Origin: Mariannaea sp. PMI_226
Taxonomy: Eukaryota > Ascomycota > Sordariomycetes > Hypocreales > Nectriaceae
Length of the DNA: 64,000 nucleotides
Direction of reading: 5' to 3'
NCBI GenBank assembly: GCA_024336345.1
Contig: JANFOG010000005.1
Coordinates: forward strand, 2,232,001 to 2,296,000
The notes under the pieces are model-generated. The model did not search any database, was not told the origin of the DNA, and worked only from the letters and a program-made list of their open reading frames with translations. The position numbers and the translations under genes are program-made. Numbering within the stretch: position 1 is the first letter of the stretch; each line of letters starts with the position of its first letter. Positions 23,615 through 35,747 of the stretch are shown here, one piece after another.

Positions 23615-24894
23615 GCTGGCTGGGGAGCGAGCAAGGAAATCGAAGACGGAGCCGGAGTCGAGATCGGAGCGAGCGAAGAGAGGGATTCAAGAGGGAAGCT
23701 GGCGCTAAGTGAGGGGGAGGGGCAGATGCAGGATTTGTGGTGTAACGACTACAAATACGTTGATGGATTTGGATCGCCGGTTGCTAGCAAGGCAACTCGG
23801 CAAAAAAATAAAATAAAAGAGAAGCCTCCGGTTGCGCCTAGTAAATACAATAGACTAAAGAATAATATTCGGGGGGACGATGGCCATCACACAAGTATCA
23901 CTGAAGCACAAAATTATAGGTGGGGTTGACGCTCAGCCTTGTCGAGTTGTGTGTGCTGCAGGCCAATGCATGAGGCTTTCCTTTTTTTTTTATCTCTTTT
24001 TTTTTTTTTTTTTTTTGCCATCCATACAAAAATAACTGCATGATTGATAACTCAGCCAAGGTACCTCTTGTACGCCAAGGCTTTTTAATGCCGGGGATTT
24101 TCCGACTGCACGTCTTGGCTGTTGTGCAGCCAAGGCATTGATACTACCTAACCTACAGTGCCTTGTCTACAAATGACTTGGAACTAGAAATGCAGTATCA
24201 ACGGTATCGACAGTATGAGAGTGAATTCTTGGACTTGTAGTACCTTTGGATTTGATTAGCTTTTGTATTTTTCTTTTGTGAAATCAGATACCAAGCAGAT
24301 ACTGTTGAATGGCAGGGGAGAAATCCCCTGATATGATATGACTGGAGGCATCTGGCGCTGCCATGCCACGCTCAAGTACATGGACACTAACCATTTTTTT
24401 CATTCCATACTCAGCCCATAACAGTGTTGGATCTCGCAGCTCTCCTCAAGATCGATCATCGACACAGATCAGGGTCAAAGCTTTTTCGCCGCAATAGCCT
24501 CACTCACTCACCTCTTCTTCTTTTTTTATACGCATCAAATTACTTCCGTCAGGGCGAACAGCAAACCTCCAACAAAGCCCTCGGTTAGAAGAGGACGCCG
24601 TCTCCCTTATAACCACAGCGGCTTGGCCTCGGTTATGATGCGGGACTGCATCGCCAGCTTTAGTGGGTCAACCAGCTCCTTGCGTCCTCGGACATCAAAG
24701 TCCCCTCTCACACACTCCAATTATGCCATCTGAAAAGGCCTCGCATTCACACTGAACCCTTCAAACACTGCATAACCACCGGAGGTCAATCTCCTCTACG
24801 TACCAGCCAGGCTCGGCCAGAGCTTGTCGAGACATTTCCTTTTTAAAAGGCCTCGCTCATCATTGTCCCCCCGACTTACGATTCTGATTTCAAC
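23615..24894. promoter_or_regulatory. Shared upstream region of YchF-type and SET-domain genes
   Basis: About 1.3 kb between divergent start codons. It contains a T run of 20 (23997-24016) preceded by a run of 10, a TACCTAACCTAC segment near 24145, and a CT-rich leader from about 24480 to 24890 on the SET-gene side. No coding signal. Confidence 0.5.
23982..24016. repeat. Poly-T tracts (10 and 20 nt)
   Basis: Two T runs separated by ATCTC, in the divergent promoter region. Such tracts in fungal promoters tend to exclude nucleosomes; that role here is an inference. Confidence 0.85.
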
Positions 24895-26994
24895 ATGTCA
24901 TCAACCTCCACACTTCCCATTGATGCCTTTCCCGCCTGGGTACGCTTTAACGATGTTCACTTCAACAATACCAAGCTTTCCCAAACGGAGGGAAAGGGAC
25001 TCGGCTTGGTGGCAGAGGTAGACCTCAAGACGACAGCCCCAGGTGAGGGACATGGAGAGGTCGGCAAGAATCCGAACATATTACTGTCAATCCCACACGA
25101 CCTAGTCCTATCGGCGGACACCGTGAAGGAATATGCAAATGTCGACCAGAATTTCCGCCAGCTGCTGGAGGTGGCTGGTCAGCAGGTAAGCCATACTCAA
25201 CAGAACATTGTGAAAGTGTGAGAAGGCAGTATCATGGCCAACCCTCGATCTAGTCTACCCGACACCACATCTTATTGTACCTGATGGTCCATCTTATTCC
25301 ATCAAACCGCGATAATGTGGGTTCTCGAGGCTGTGCCCCAACGCCTTGGACCGAGTACATCAAGTTTCTTCCACGGCAAGTTCCAGTTCCCACAATGTGG
25401 ACAGAAGATGAAAGGGCTCTGCTGCGAGGCACTTCCTTGGAGGTAAGACATCACACCCTCCCCTGGCATCACTCAAGATGCTGAAAGACCTCAACTACTG
25501 CGGAACCGCAGCTACCCCGTGGGGTGGGTGCTCGGTGAAGGGCCGGAGATGGTCTGGGAAGGTGAGCAAAACAGGCACTAACTCAGGGTGAATAGGCTGC
25601 ACTTGAATCCAAGTTGTCCATCCTGACCGGACAGTTCGATGACTTGCACGAAAAATCTTCGGGTTTAGCGTTTTGGAACACCCTCTTTTGGGAGAAGGAT
25701 GCTGCGACTATCCAAGATTGGATATTGGCCGAAGCCTGGTTTCGATCAAGGTGTCTGGAACTTCCCCGAGCTGGAGTCGCCATGGTTCCTGCACTGGATA
25801 TGGTCAACCACTCACATCACCCGACGGCTTACTACGAAGAGGATGAACAAGACGGTGTCGTACTAATTCTGCGGCCCGGTGTGGAGGTGACAGGTGGAGA
25901 AGAAGTGACCATCACGTACGGAGACGACAAGTCGGCTGCCGAGATGCTCTTCAGTTACGGATTCATCGACGCCAAGCATGCAGTGCACAAGCTAGTACTT
26001 CCCCTTGATGCAATGCCTGGAGATCCGCTCGGGCAGGCCAAACTCCACATATTCAAGGAAAAGCCAGTCTTACAGCTATCTCGGACAGAAGGGGGGCTCA
26101 AGTGGTCAAGCACGTTCGCATATCTAATGTGCCTTAACGAGGAAGACGGTCTGGAGTTCCGGGTTTTGCAGGGCACGGACGGGGAACGGCAGTTGAAGCT
26201 GTTCTGGCAGGAGGAGGATGTGACGGGGCGAGCACGCGACTTCGAAGCTCTCATCCAGGGACACCCCCTCCAACAGGTCTTCAGGCTCCGCGTGGTAGTC
26301 GTTTTGCACGAACTGGTGTCGATGCAGTTAACGCAACTCGGCTCCGGGTTTTCCCTCGATCGACTAGAGCCGTTACGCCGGTCGGGACAGGTGAGAGAGG
26401 AGTGTATCCAAGAAGCTGCAAAGCTACGAGAGGTTGAGCAGAGGATTTTGGAACTTGCGGTTGAGACCCTTGACCAACAGGTACGTGAAGAGCCCGTTCT
26501 GAGATTATTGCGAAGAAAGATTGCAGTCAAAGTTGGCTACATCGATATCTGGGATTCCTCCTCTTCAGGATTGGCTGCTGAGTTTCCCATTGCTGGTGCT
26601 TCAAACATCACAATCCAGTCACATGCTGGTCGTAGTTCCCCCAGTTCCCCAGGTCTCCAGGTTTTTTTCCCTTTCACCCCAGCATTCTCCCCAAACTCAC
26701 CGAAAGACTTCTCCGCCTTTTTCCCCTGGCCCAGTGATCTGGGCATCCCCAAAAACTGGGGAGATCCGGTACTTTGCACTGATACATGCCTTCGCCGTTT
26801 GGCGCACACTGCACATCACCATATCAGGGTATCTATCTGTTGAGATCGCGACTAACACGGTCTGCCATTGGCAACTACAGAGGACCCACCTTTTAGCGGA
26901 CGACCACGTGGTGGCCTATCTCGGATCGATGGAAGTGACCGAAAGCGGATTAGCGTCGGATCGAGAGGCCAATGAGGAGGACGATTTTAGCTGA
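24895..26994 (+). CDS. SET-domain protein lysine methyltransferase (Rubisco-LSMT/SETD6-like)
   Basis: S-adenosylmethionine-dependent methyltransferase of the split-SET class, which modifies non-histone proteins. Four exons: 24895-25185, 25254-25442, 25596-26480 and 26881-26994. The introns are 68, 153 and 400 bp, all phase 0. The product is 492 residues. The N-terminal SET half contains KGLGLVAEVDL (about 35-45). The inserted iSET helices precede the catalytic half, with MVPALDMVNHSHHP and the TYGDDKSAAEMLFSYGF block bearing the conserved Tyr. A helical substrate-binding domain fills the rest. The last exon supplies LLADDHVVAYLGSMEV and an acidic end. The third intron is unusually long, and its first 360 bases stay open in frame, so an intron-retaining form with another C-terminus is possible. 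Exon 2's acceptor (GATCTAG) is the least certain boundary. Substrate unknown. Confidence 0.75.
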
Positions 26995-27576
26995 CCGAAC
27001 ACACCTTGGCCCCCACTTTTCGGTCGCGGCAAATTCATATCCTCGGTTACGTGGGGCAGTTGTGACTGGACCCTTTCGACCTCGCACGGATCCTACCCGA
27101 ACCCTCTTTCGCCCTCCTTCGCCCACCCCTTCGAAAGATGTCGTTCGACCGCGTCGCAGCTCGCCGGTGATCGGTGCTAGGCGTTTCCCCTCTTACACCA
27201 ATTAATTACGTGCCTGTCTAGCCTCCCCCTCTCGTCCCCTCTCAGCATTTGGATTCGGCAAAGCTACCCCCAAAAAAAAATTATTCTCAATGTGCCTTTA
27301 CACACCTGAATTCGAAATCGGACGCTACTTCTGCAAGCTGTCTCCGGCATATTCTCGTCGACTTTGAGGTGTGATTCGAACAGCATATCAACTACGAAAT
27401 GGGAAAGGACACTTAGACTTGAATTACCTGCGGCAGTGGTTTCGGCCAGGTTCCGTTGACTTAACTCTTGCGTCCCCTGTGAGGATTTTTGAGGGCGTCA
27501 ATCAACGCCTGTTGGGTGGGCAGTCCCATGCAGTAACGATACCAGAACATCATGAAAACCCTCCCGCACCCTTCTG

Positions 27577-27613
27577 GCAGCCTCGGATTGCAGCCTCGGA
27601 CCGCAGCCTCGGA
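27577..27613. repeat. Three tandem 13-bp repeats (GCAGCCTCGGAnn)
   Basis: Units start at 27577, 27590 and 27603; each reads GCAGCCTCGGA followed by two variable bases (TT, CC, AC). They lie in non-coding DNA in the 5.9-kb gap. Confidence 0.8.
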
Positions 27614-28027
27614 ACAATTTTTGATGTCAGGGGGGAAAGCACGCGCAACCCGAGCGCTCACACACGTACAAACGGGGCTTTTGTTCTTGTATCCTCTCCA
27701 GAACCAAGATATTTCATGACATAAGCGTCATCATCTTGATGAGCGTGGCACAGGGGCGGGAGATTTCGGCTAGGATCTTTTGCTCCCTGTCTCTACCCTT
27801 CCTCATTTCAAAAGTCTCTCTCAAAGCCTCCGAACCGTATTACGTACTGTAGGCTCTGAGAATGAAGGGACGGAAACAAATCATGATGCAAAGACAAGGC
27901 CAAATTATGCATGGATCTGATTCCGAGAGTTGGGGCTGAGGCGTCAGCAATCGCATTGATGCATACCGCATGGTCCAGGGGTCGATGGGACTTGCACAAG
28001 TCTGGAGTAAATGCATTAATCTGATGC

Positions 28028-28049
28028 CCTCCCCCCCGTGCGGGGGAGG
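28028..28049. repeat. GC-rich perfect hairpin
   Basis: Arms CCTCCCCC and GGGGGAGG (8 bp) are separated by the six-base loop CCGTGC. It stands alone in non-coding DNA with no T run after it, so a terminator role is not supported. Confidence 0.7.
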
Positions 28050-31000
28050 CGGCGTTGGGGTTTTCTCGGTCACACACTTCTTCTCGGGCAATTTCTCGTG
28101 AGGAGAAAGGTCCCCTAAAAATTTCTGGTACCCAAGTGCCGTGTGTTTCTGAGCACAACGCCAACTGACGACATCGCAAGGTGACCAGCCGCCCTACTCT
28201 ACCTCTACCTGTGGGAGCTGCAAAGTCAAGAAGATGCCTTGCTGGCGGTTCTCACGACTAGCTCTCTGCTTCTCACTGTACCCTCGTATAGCCAACCACA
28301 TACATGAGGTTGCAAAAGGGTTGGTTGAAAAGGCGCTAATACCCACCACGACTCAGTACATCCTAGACTTCCCTGGTTGTCATGGACCGCTTGCACGTTT
28401 GAAATTGCGTCAAGACGGAGCCGAAGTTGTTGCAATAATGCGTTAGAAGCTGAGCAATGGCCTAGATGGAACGGAATTCGGTGTAACCCGGTGGACGGGC
28501 GTTAGAAACAGGAAAGAATAGCAGATAGTCGATGACCGGACATCGCTCTACCTTGCCTGGTACCCGCCTCAAAAGGCACCTCACCAAAACCCCTTAAAGC
28601 AAGGGAGGCGGGAGGACTGGGTTAGTTCGCCCCTGGAACACACCTTGGATGCACGATACTCTACTTCGTTTGTGCATCATCATGGGACTCGAAATAGGAG
28701 TTGCGCATCGAAATGGGAGAAGAACTCAAGATTTGAGATGGGTGAGTTTGCCCAGCAATTGGCGCTCCAATCCAATCTACGACCAGACAGTCTTAGCTGC
28801 GGATCAGGGATCTACGTCCGCAACTGAGCACTGCGGTTCCGAAGTGGAGAATTGCGGCTCCCCCAGGCTGTAGATAGCGCGCCGTCCCCAGCCTTGCCAC
28901 AGCGCCGCCCAGATGCTTCCAGGCATGGCACGGACTGCTGTTGGACAGGCTTTAACTATGTACTGAGGCGTGTTCCAGAGACGGGACCGCTGAGTAGACC
29001 GACGCCAGACCATTCTGTAACTTAGCTCGCGCAAGACAACCACGAACTTTGCAGGAAATGAAGCTGAATGCTTTGATTTTGGTGTTTTGCTTGTTTCTAG
29101 ATTGAACACTAACGACAACCCACCCATCCAATTGTCCTTGTTAGCCTCGTATCCCACCCAAGGTGAGCTCCCCTTTCCCGTACCCATGCGCACGTTTTTG
29201 TTGGTGACATGCTCGCATGCATCTAACTAAGTTATACAGTACTGTACGATACTGTACGGTTCCGTGTTATTGGGCTCTTGACCGACCCTGTAGTGCTGTG
29301 TTCTACGGAGTAATGTAGTTTGTAATTAAGCCTGAATATCAAGGAGGAATAGCTCAGACTTCTTCCGGATTGTCGCCAAGAAGGTGAGCGAAAGTAGAGC
29401 AAACCTCATTCCCCCCTTCGAACCAAAACCCCGTAGAAAGCCCCCATTTCCCAAGCCAAGCCCCCCCCCCCCGGATTCGAGCGAGGAAATCGCGGGGTGC
29501 AAGAAAGCTTGAAACCCCAGACTAGCAAGAAAAGTGCGGTTGTGGTTCTCATTGGAATCGGTCAATCGAGATTCTCGGATGTCGTTTCTAAGGCTATCTC
29601 TCTATCTGCGATCAAGGGTGCACGTACCGCAGTGGCATCACCCCGCGTACGATCTGATTTTCTGGGTTGCTCGTGGCATGCAGGGAATGCGGGCATGGAA
29701 ATCTCGAGGTTGGGGAAGCAGAAAGAGTACGATCTAAGACAGTTCTTTGTTGACGAGCTGTCATACGGACGATGCCCGTGATGAGCATGCTATGTGCAAT
29801 AACACATCGAGCGGCTCCGGTTTACATACCGTACGGTACTGGACTACAGAAAGCCTAAGATATGGAGGGTGGTGATCGGTTAGATTGGGAAGAGTGTGGT
29901 GTTAGTGGGAGCATTATGACGAGTTTGTACAAGACAGGGCTCTAAAAAGGGAGAGTAGGGGAGGGGGCAGTTATTTTTGCGGACAGCTAGCAGTGCGTGA
30001 TGTAAACGTGGCAGACCTGGTCTAGTTCACGTTGAAGCCATGTGCAGAATCACCAGCATCTTTCAATGGAAGAAGCCTATCTCTTGTACGTACCGTTGGC
30101 ACTATGGCTTAGGAAGATGATTGCGACTAAAGGAAGAGGTGTTGCAGTGAGGGATGGGATGGGGGGCGGCGGCGGGGGAGCGAGAAGTGGCGTGTGTAAG
30201 ACGCGGAGATGGCCTGCGGAGCTGTCAAGGTGGAGCGACTTCTACTCGATGGCAAGCAGCCGGACGACGCCATGGTGCACGAATGGGGGAGTTGGTACGC
30301 GAACTCGATTCAGGATGTGGAATGGGACTCGTGTGAGATTGGCCTGGGCAGCAGAAGAAAAACGCAAGACTGAGCTTTAATAGGCGCCCCGGGCTTCCCC
30401 GCATCCTGGGGAGAGAACGGTGAACAATCCGGGGTATGTAGGTTATGTTATCTTGTGGCATGAAGGCAAAACAGATGAGCGAAGAGGGAGGGTGGGCTGT
30501 TGCGGCCGCTCTAGAGTTGCCTTGGTGGTGTCATGGCTCATCGATCCTTGGTTGGTTGAACATGTTGAACATGACTCTCTGCGAGATGTGGGATGGTTGC
30601 TACGATTTACGTTTGAGGCGCTGGGCTGAAAGGGAGAAGGAAAATGGAAGCCATCCATTTCACTCTCCGCAACCTCCAGCCGGCGCACTTATTGGAGCGG
30701 CGCCTTGCACAAATCTCGAAGGGGATGGGTGTGTGGGAAGAGGCCCATGACGAGGGGAATGAGGGGGGACAACGTCAGGCCGTACAGAGTAACCACGTAC
30801 TGTGAGCCGCTTTGTCGATTTGTGCGTGGTAGTATCGAGAGGACCTGGATTTTGTTCGTTGAAATGGTCTATTACTGTAATAGGGACAAAACCTCCTTGG
30901 CCAAATTTAGCCGGCATTCCCCTTGCTCAGTTGATACAAGGTGATAATGCCCATCAAGGGCGTTTCATTACTTATTAATGTGTTAGTTATTATGAAGTGT

Positions 31001-32690
31001 GAATGGGCAGACTCATAAAGGAGGGCTAGACGTACATAGTACAGCAGGTAGCCACACAGCTCGCTTGCCAAGTCTCTGGCGTAATCTGCATATTTTCGCC
31101 GCTGTATTATTATTTTTCATTGCGTTCTAGACTCCATACCAGGGCTGGCCTGGAGACCCTCTGGGTCCCGTCATTCCCTACCTAGAGTGTTGTTGCTTGT
31201 TGCTGAAGTATTTTTGCCCACGGTAAACATCGGAACCATCTAAATACCCGATGTGTGGCCTTGAATGATTTTGTTATCAAGGGTACGGGTTTTTCTTTTC
31301 TTTTCTTTTCTTCTTACTTTTTGTTTTCATTTAGCAAAAGAAGAAAAAAAGCAAACCCAAAAAGAAGAAAGAAAAGGAATAGAAAAACAAAAAAAAAATT
31401 GCAGAAAAATAGAAGCCAGACCCTCGTTTCTCTCCAACGACAGGGGGGATACGACACAACGGCATTAACTCACATTAACTAACATTAACTGGAAAGGGTG
31501 TGGGAGGCGACCACCACTGAGACTGGCGCTCCGCGCTCCTCCACAAGAAAACACATCCTCGTTCCACGATGCACCCCCATTTGGCCCTTCACACCAAGAA
31601 GCCCTTTCTCACTCCCCGGCCCGGCCAAGTTTTTGTTAGGGCAAGCCTGCGGCTGTACGTACCAGAGGTACCTACCTTACCGTACTGACCTCCAGCTGCT
31701 TTGGCCGGGCCCCACTGGAGCGCCCACTAGCAGTCCTGGATGGACGCTGAGAGACGGTGACAGGCGGTGTTGGCGGCAGCTGCGTGAATGAAATACCTCG
31801 GGAGGGAGCGAGGGCGGCAGACAGACAGGCAGATGCAGAGAGAGACAGAGAGAGAGAGAAAAAGGATGATGGCGGGCAAGGGCAAGAGGGTGAGGAGAGG
31901 CAGTAGGTCGTTTGATATCAGGCACCATACTGGGTCAATGCCTGTTTGTCAGTCACCAGTTCGACTGGTCATGGGTAACGTCTTTGATCTTTCGTTCCCC
32001 AGATTTCCCCCCAGACCCCAACCTTTTGGAAGGTTTCGACCAGCACACAACGACGGACATCATCGCAACCGCTTGCACAAGTCGATCAATGGTGGTACTA
32101 TAGCCAGTCACCAAAGTAGGGATGTACGTACTGTACCTACCTCCCGTACTATTGCCTATTGCTCTACTATACCTGGCACTGACGTGGGCACGAGCGTCCC
32201 CCCCCGGAGGCTGCTGCCCCAGGATTTTCCAAGGATTTTCCACTGCAACTCCACACTCGCGTTTGTGCCCTTCACCCCCCCGTATAGATTCACATTTCTT
32301 CATCTCTGCGCTACTCACTTCTATCCACCCCCAAGCAGTCTAAAATCCGGCCGCTGCTCTTCCTTTGCGCGCGCCCCCCCCTTGCTGACCCTCTTTCTCT
32401 TGATCTTTTACCTATTGTAATATTTGCCAATAGATATATCTTCGACCTCTTCCCCCCTCCTCATCTGTTCACTCATTGATACCCTTGGAAGGTTTCTTCT
32501 TCTTCTGTTATTTTACTTCTATATTTTTTATTCTTGTGAATACTCCTCCCGGGTTTACTAAGACCACTCCCACTTGGCTCTTGGCACTCACGCTCACATT
32601 CATACTGTACTTGTCTACCTATTCCCGGCACTCGGATAAGATCCTCGGCTGAAGTCACAAAACAACCTCACCTCTCACCTCTCCCACTGA

Positions 32691-32719
32691 ATGAACCTTG
32701 GTATGATCGGATGAAATAA
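32691..32719 (+). other. Two overlapping upstream ORFs in the probable facB leader
   Basis: The first ATG (32691) opens a seven-codon frame ending TGA at 32712-32714. A second ATG at 32711-32713 overlaps that stop and reads ATG AAA TAA. They lie about 170-200 bases upstream of the facB start. Whether they are transcribed depends on the unmapped start site and on leader introns. Confidence 0.35.
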
Positions 32720-32890
32720 CCTGGTGGACGAAGCACCACACACCGGCCCAGAAGGACCTGGCAAAAAAAAAAGGACTTCACTTTATTTCTCCTCTTTATA
32801 TCTCCCATACTTTATCTCGCCCTTCTCTCTTCCAATTTTTTTTTTACCGCATTATACCCATCTTCATAGCACAACCAAATAGCCGCAACC

Positions 32891-35747
32891 ATGCCCGGAA
32901 TCCTACCCATGAAGGTCATCAAGGTCGGCACCAGCTCCCAAAGCCGGATTGCCCAAGCCTGTGATAGATGCCGAAGCAAGAAGATCCGCTGTGACGGCAT
33001 CCGACCAACCTGTTCACAATGCGCCAATGTCGGCTTCGAGTGCCGGACCAGCGACAAGCTTAGCCGACGCGCCTTTCCTCGTGGCTACACAGAATCTCTC
33101 GAAGAGCGAGTACGACAATTAGAGGCCGAAGTAAGAGAGCTGAAGGACCTACTGGACGAGAAGGATGAGAAGATCGACATGCTTTCCAAGATGCACGGCA
33201 ATAGTGCGCGTTGCACTTCAACGGCCGCCAGCCCCGTTGCGGCCGTCTCCCCGGAAGGCCACTCTACCAAGGAAGACACTTTCCGAGTGCAGGCCGCACC
33301 TCTATTACTCGGCGTTGAAAACTCGGATTCATACTACATGGGTGCCTCTAGCGGTCGGAGCTTTATCGGTAAGTCTAATCCTCTTTTTTTTCTTCCCTTG
33401 TTCTTGTGAATGTGCCTCCCACCCCAAGCAATTTTTCAAGGATCCCAAGTTTTCTAACTGGATGATGCAGAGTCCTTCAAGCGCAAGGTGCAGGAGACCG
33501 GCAAGCCCACAACGGATTTCAATCCCGAGGCATTTTTACATATCCAAGGATGCGAGTCTCTAGGCCCCAGGACTGTTGACCTATCTTTGAGGATGCCTCC
33601 TCGCTTATTCTCCGACCGCTGCGTCAATGTCTACTTCCAGGAGTGGGCCCCTCTCTTCCCCGTCCTCCATAAGCCCACCTTCCTTCACGTGTATGAAGAG
33701 TTCGTCGCCGATCCCGAGAAGGTTAAGAGCAATCACAAGCTCGCTCAGCTGTACCTCGTCTTCAGCATTGCTGGCCTATCATCTGACGCTCCCGATCTTC
33801 CCCAGCTGGTGGTGTGCGAGCACCAATGGCGCAAGGCTCTGGACTCTGTTCTCATGGAGAACACCATGAACACTCTTCAGTGCCTCACCTTGGCTCTCCT
33901 TTACTGCACTATGCGCGCTGATTACAAGCGCCTGCAGCACTACAAGGGCATTGCTGTTGGCCTTGCTTTGCGGCTTGGCCTCCACCAGAGCCAGAAGCGC
34001 TTCTCATTCGGCGCCTTGACTATTGAGACCCGAAAGAAGGTCTTCTGGACTCTCTATACCCTTGACTGGTATGTCATACAAGTGTCTCACACCCGTGCAA
34101 CCCGCAACTAACACGTGCTAGCTTCTCCGCTGCTATTCTTGGCCTCCCCAAGCTTCTCAAGGAGGAGGATATTCAGACTGAGTACCCTGCCGATACTGAC
34201 GATGAATACGTCACCGAGAAGGGCTTCCAACCTACACTCCCCGGGGAGTACACTCGGCTTTCTAGCGCCTTAGCCTTGTTCCGTGCCACTCGCGTCCTTG
34301 CCAAGGTGTTGGAGAAGAACTACCCTGCCGCATCATCACATGAACTGTCCCTGCAGCAAATGTCATCCCTTGAGGCTGAGCTCGACGCTTGGTACAACAA
34401 CTTGCCAGCGCATCTCAGACTCGCTTTTGCGCAGGACAAGCCCGCTACTGACATCACTGGCAGCCGATCACCCCTCCTTGTAAGTTACATTTGTTTTGGT
34501 TTTTTCTACCTTCATAAAAATGAAACTTTTGTGCTCACAAAACACCACAGGCTCTGACGTACTACTACATTCGCATGCTTATCTACCGCCCCGCCGTAGG
34601 ATCCAGCCTGGGCCCCAAGGCTGCTCCAGCGCTCATCTCTGTGGGCGCCTCTAGCAAGCATATCATTCAAATTGTGAAGCTCCTTGAGGAGCGTAACATG
34701 ACCTTCTCGTTCTGTATGAACAAGACGGATCTTCTTGTCGTCTGCGGTATGATCCTGCTTTACCAGGTAGTGGATCTCAAGCAGGACAGCAAGTTGATGC
34801 GCGATGACGAACGGTTGGTCAACTCAGTCATTAAAATCCTTGACAAGAGCCAGGTCCCTGGCGCACTCGATTTCAAGCGTGTGGCTAGCCAGCTCATTAC
34901 CGTGGACGAGCCCATCGGGTCACCGATGCGCGATTCACGTGAGCTCTCCATGTCGGCCCCATCCAACCGAGGATCGCCGCCAGCCGGAGCCGGCTCACAT
35001 AATAGCACACCTTACGCGCTCGGTCAACTTCCTGGGGCAGCCTCAAGTGAGAGCGACCTCATCCAGCAGCAGGAGAAGCTCCGCCGCATGACCATGCCAA
35101 GCGCTGCTGGTCAACGGCCAGACTTCTACCGAGCTCGGTCACGGCAGTCATTCGACAATGTCCCAGCCGAGGTCTCCATGGCACACCGAGACCACCGCAT
35201 GTCGCTGTCGCAAATATCTAACAACCCCAACATTAAGAGCTCCCCACTATCCCGACCCAACTTGGATTTCATGCCATTTGCAACCTCGGGATCTCAGCCC
35301 TCGTCGCCACAGCAGCACCACCGCATGCAACTGCAGCAAAATCAGAACTCACAAAGCAATGCCAACATGGTGCACTCGCCCGCGGTCAACGGCAAGGGTG
35401 TGTCAAGCTCTGAGTGGGAGACACTACTGGGCTCGATGGATGGTGGCCTAAACAATGTATATGATGCCATCTATGGCGGTAACCCTATGGTCAATGAAGC
35501 TTCAATCACCGTCAGCCACTGTGGTGACTGGCCCCCGGACAACTGGGATCTCACTGGCTTCAGCATCGCTGACTTTGGGCATAACCCCAACCCACCTCAG
35601 AGCGTCCTCAGCATGAGTGATGAGAGCCTGAGCTCTGGCGAGGAGGTCGGCGCCTCGGAACTGTCACTAAGTGTGGAGAGCGTCGATTACAGAAACCAGA
35701 TGATGCCACACCAAGGTCACATGATGGAAACAACGTTTCAAATGTAA
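32891..35747 (+). CDS. facB: FacB/Cat8-type Zn2Cys6 activator of acetate and C2 metabolism
   Basis: Nuclear transcription factor that activates acetyl-CoA synthetase, glyoxylate-cycle and gluconeogenic genes (FacB of Aspergillus, ACU-15 of Neurospora, yeast Cat8). Four exons: 32891-33368, 33471-34068, 34122-34479 and 34551-35747. The introns are 102, 53 and 71 bp. The product is 876 residues; Aspergillus nidulans FacB is of similar size. The N-terminus [13 protein letters not shown] is characteristic. The Zn2Cys6 cluster uses Cys 24, 27, 34, 41, 44 and 51, followed by the [18 protein letters not shown] linker and a leucine-heptad coiled coil (about 72-100). The fungal-specific middle homology region covers about 180-520. 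The C-terminal third is rich in Ser/Gln/Pro/Asn and ends in an acidic, Trp-containing part ([19 protein letters not shown]), likely activating. The preceding 5.9 kb may hold its control region. Confidence 0.93.

Larger units (their letters stand above)
26995..32890. other. 5.9-kb gene-poor region upstream of facB
   Basis: No gene could be supported on either strand. The longest frames lack domains and follow repeats or base-composition skew. Visible elements are three 13-bp direct repeats (27577-27613), a GC hairpin (28028-28049), a C run (about 29459-29472), a purine-rich GA tract (about 31840-31865) and a TTTTC tandem run (about 31288-31310). From about 32100 to 32890 the plus strand is CT-rich, as in a long facB leader, and has two short upstream ORFs. 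The size suggests an extended regulatory region or an unrecognised non-coding transcript. Confidence 0.5.

Noticed and set aside
25512..25561. A 50-bp internal exon candidate in the second intron of the SET-domain gene
   Set aside because: Including it shifts the frame to an early stop and leaves a 34-bp intron, too short to splice. A CTAAC branch site near the 3' end supports one 153-bp intron.
27371..27724. A 117-codon frame after the SET-domain gene
   Set aside because: Contains the 13-bp repeats, has no domain, and lacks splice partners.
28028..28049. A rho-independent-like terminator
   Set aside because: Hairpin without a T run in a eukaryotic genome; not meaningful as a terminator.
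31788..32420. A 210-codon plus-strand frame upstream of facB
   Set aside because: Starts in a purine repeat, is compositionally skewed, and matches no family; more likely promoter or leader DNA.
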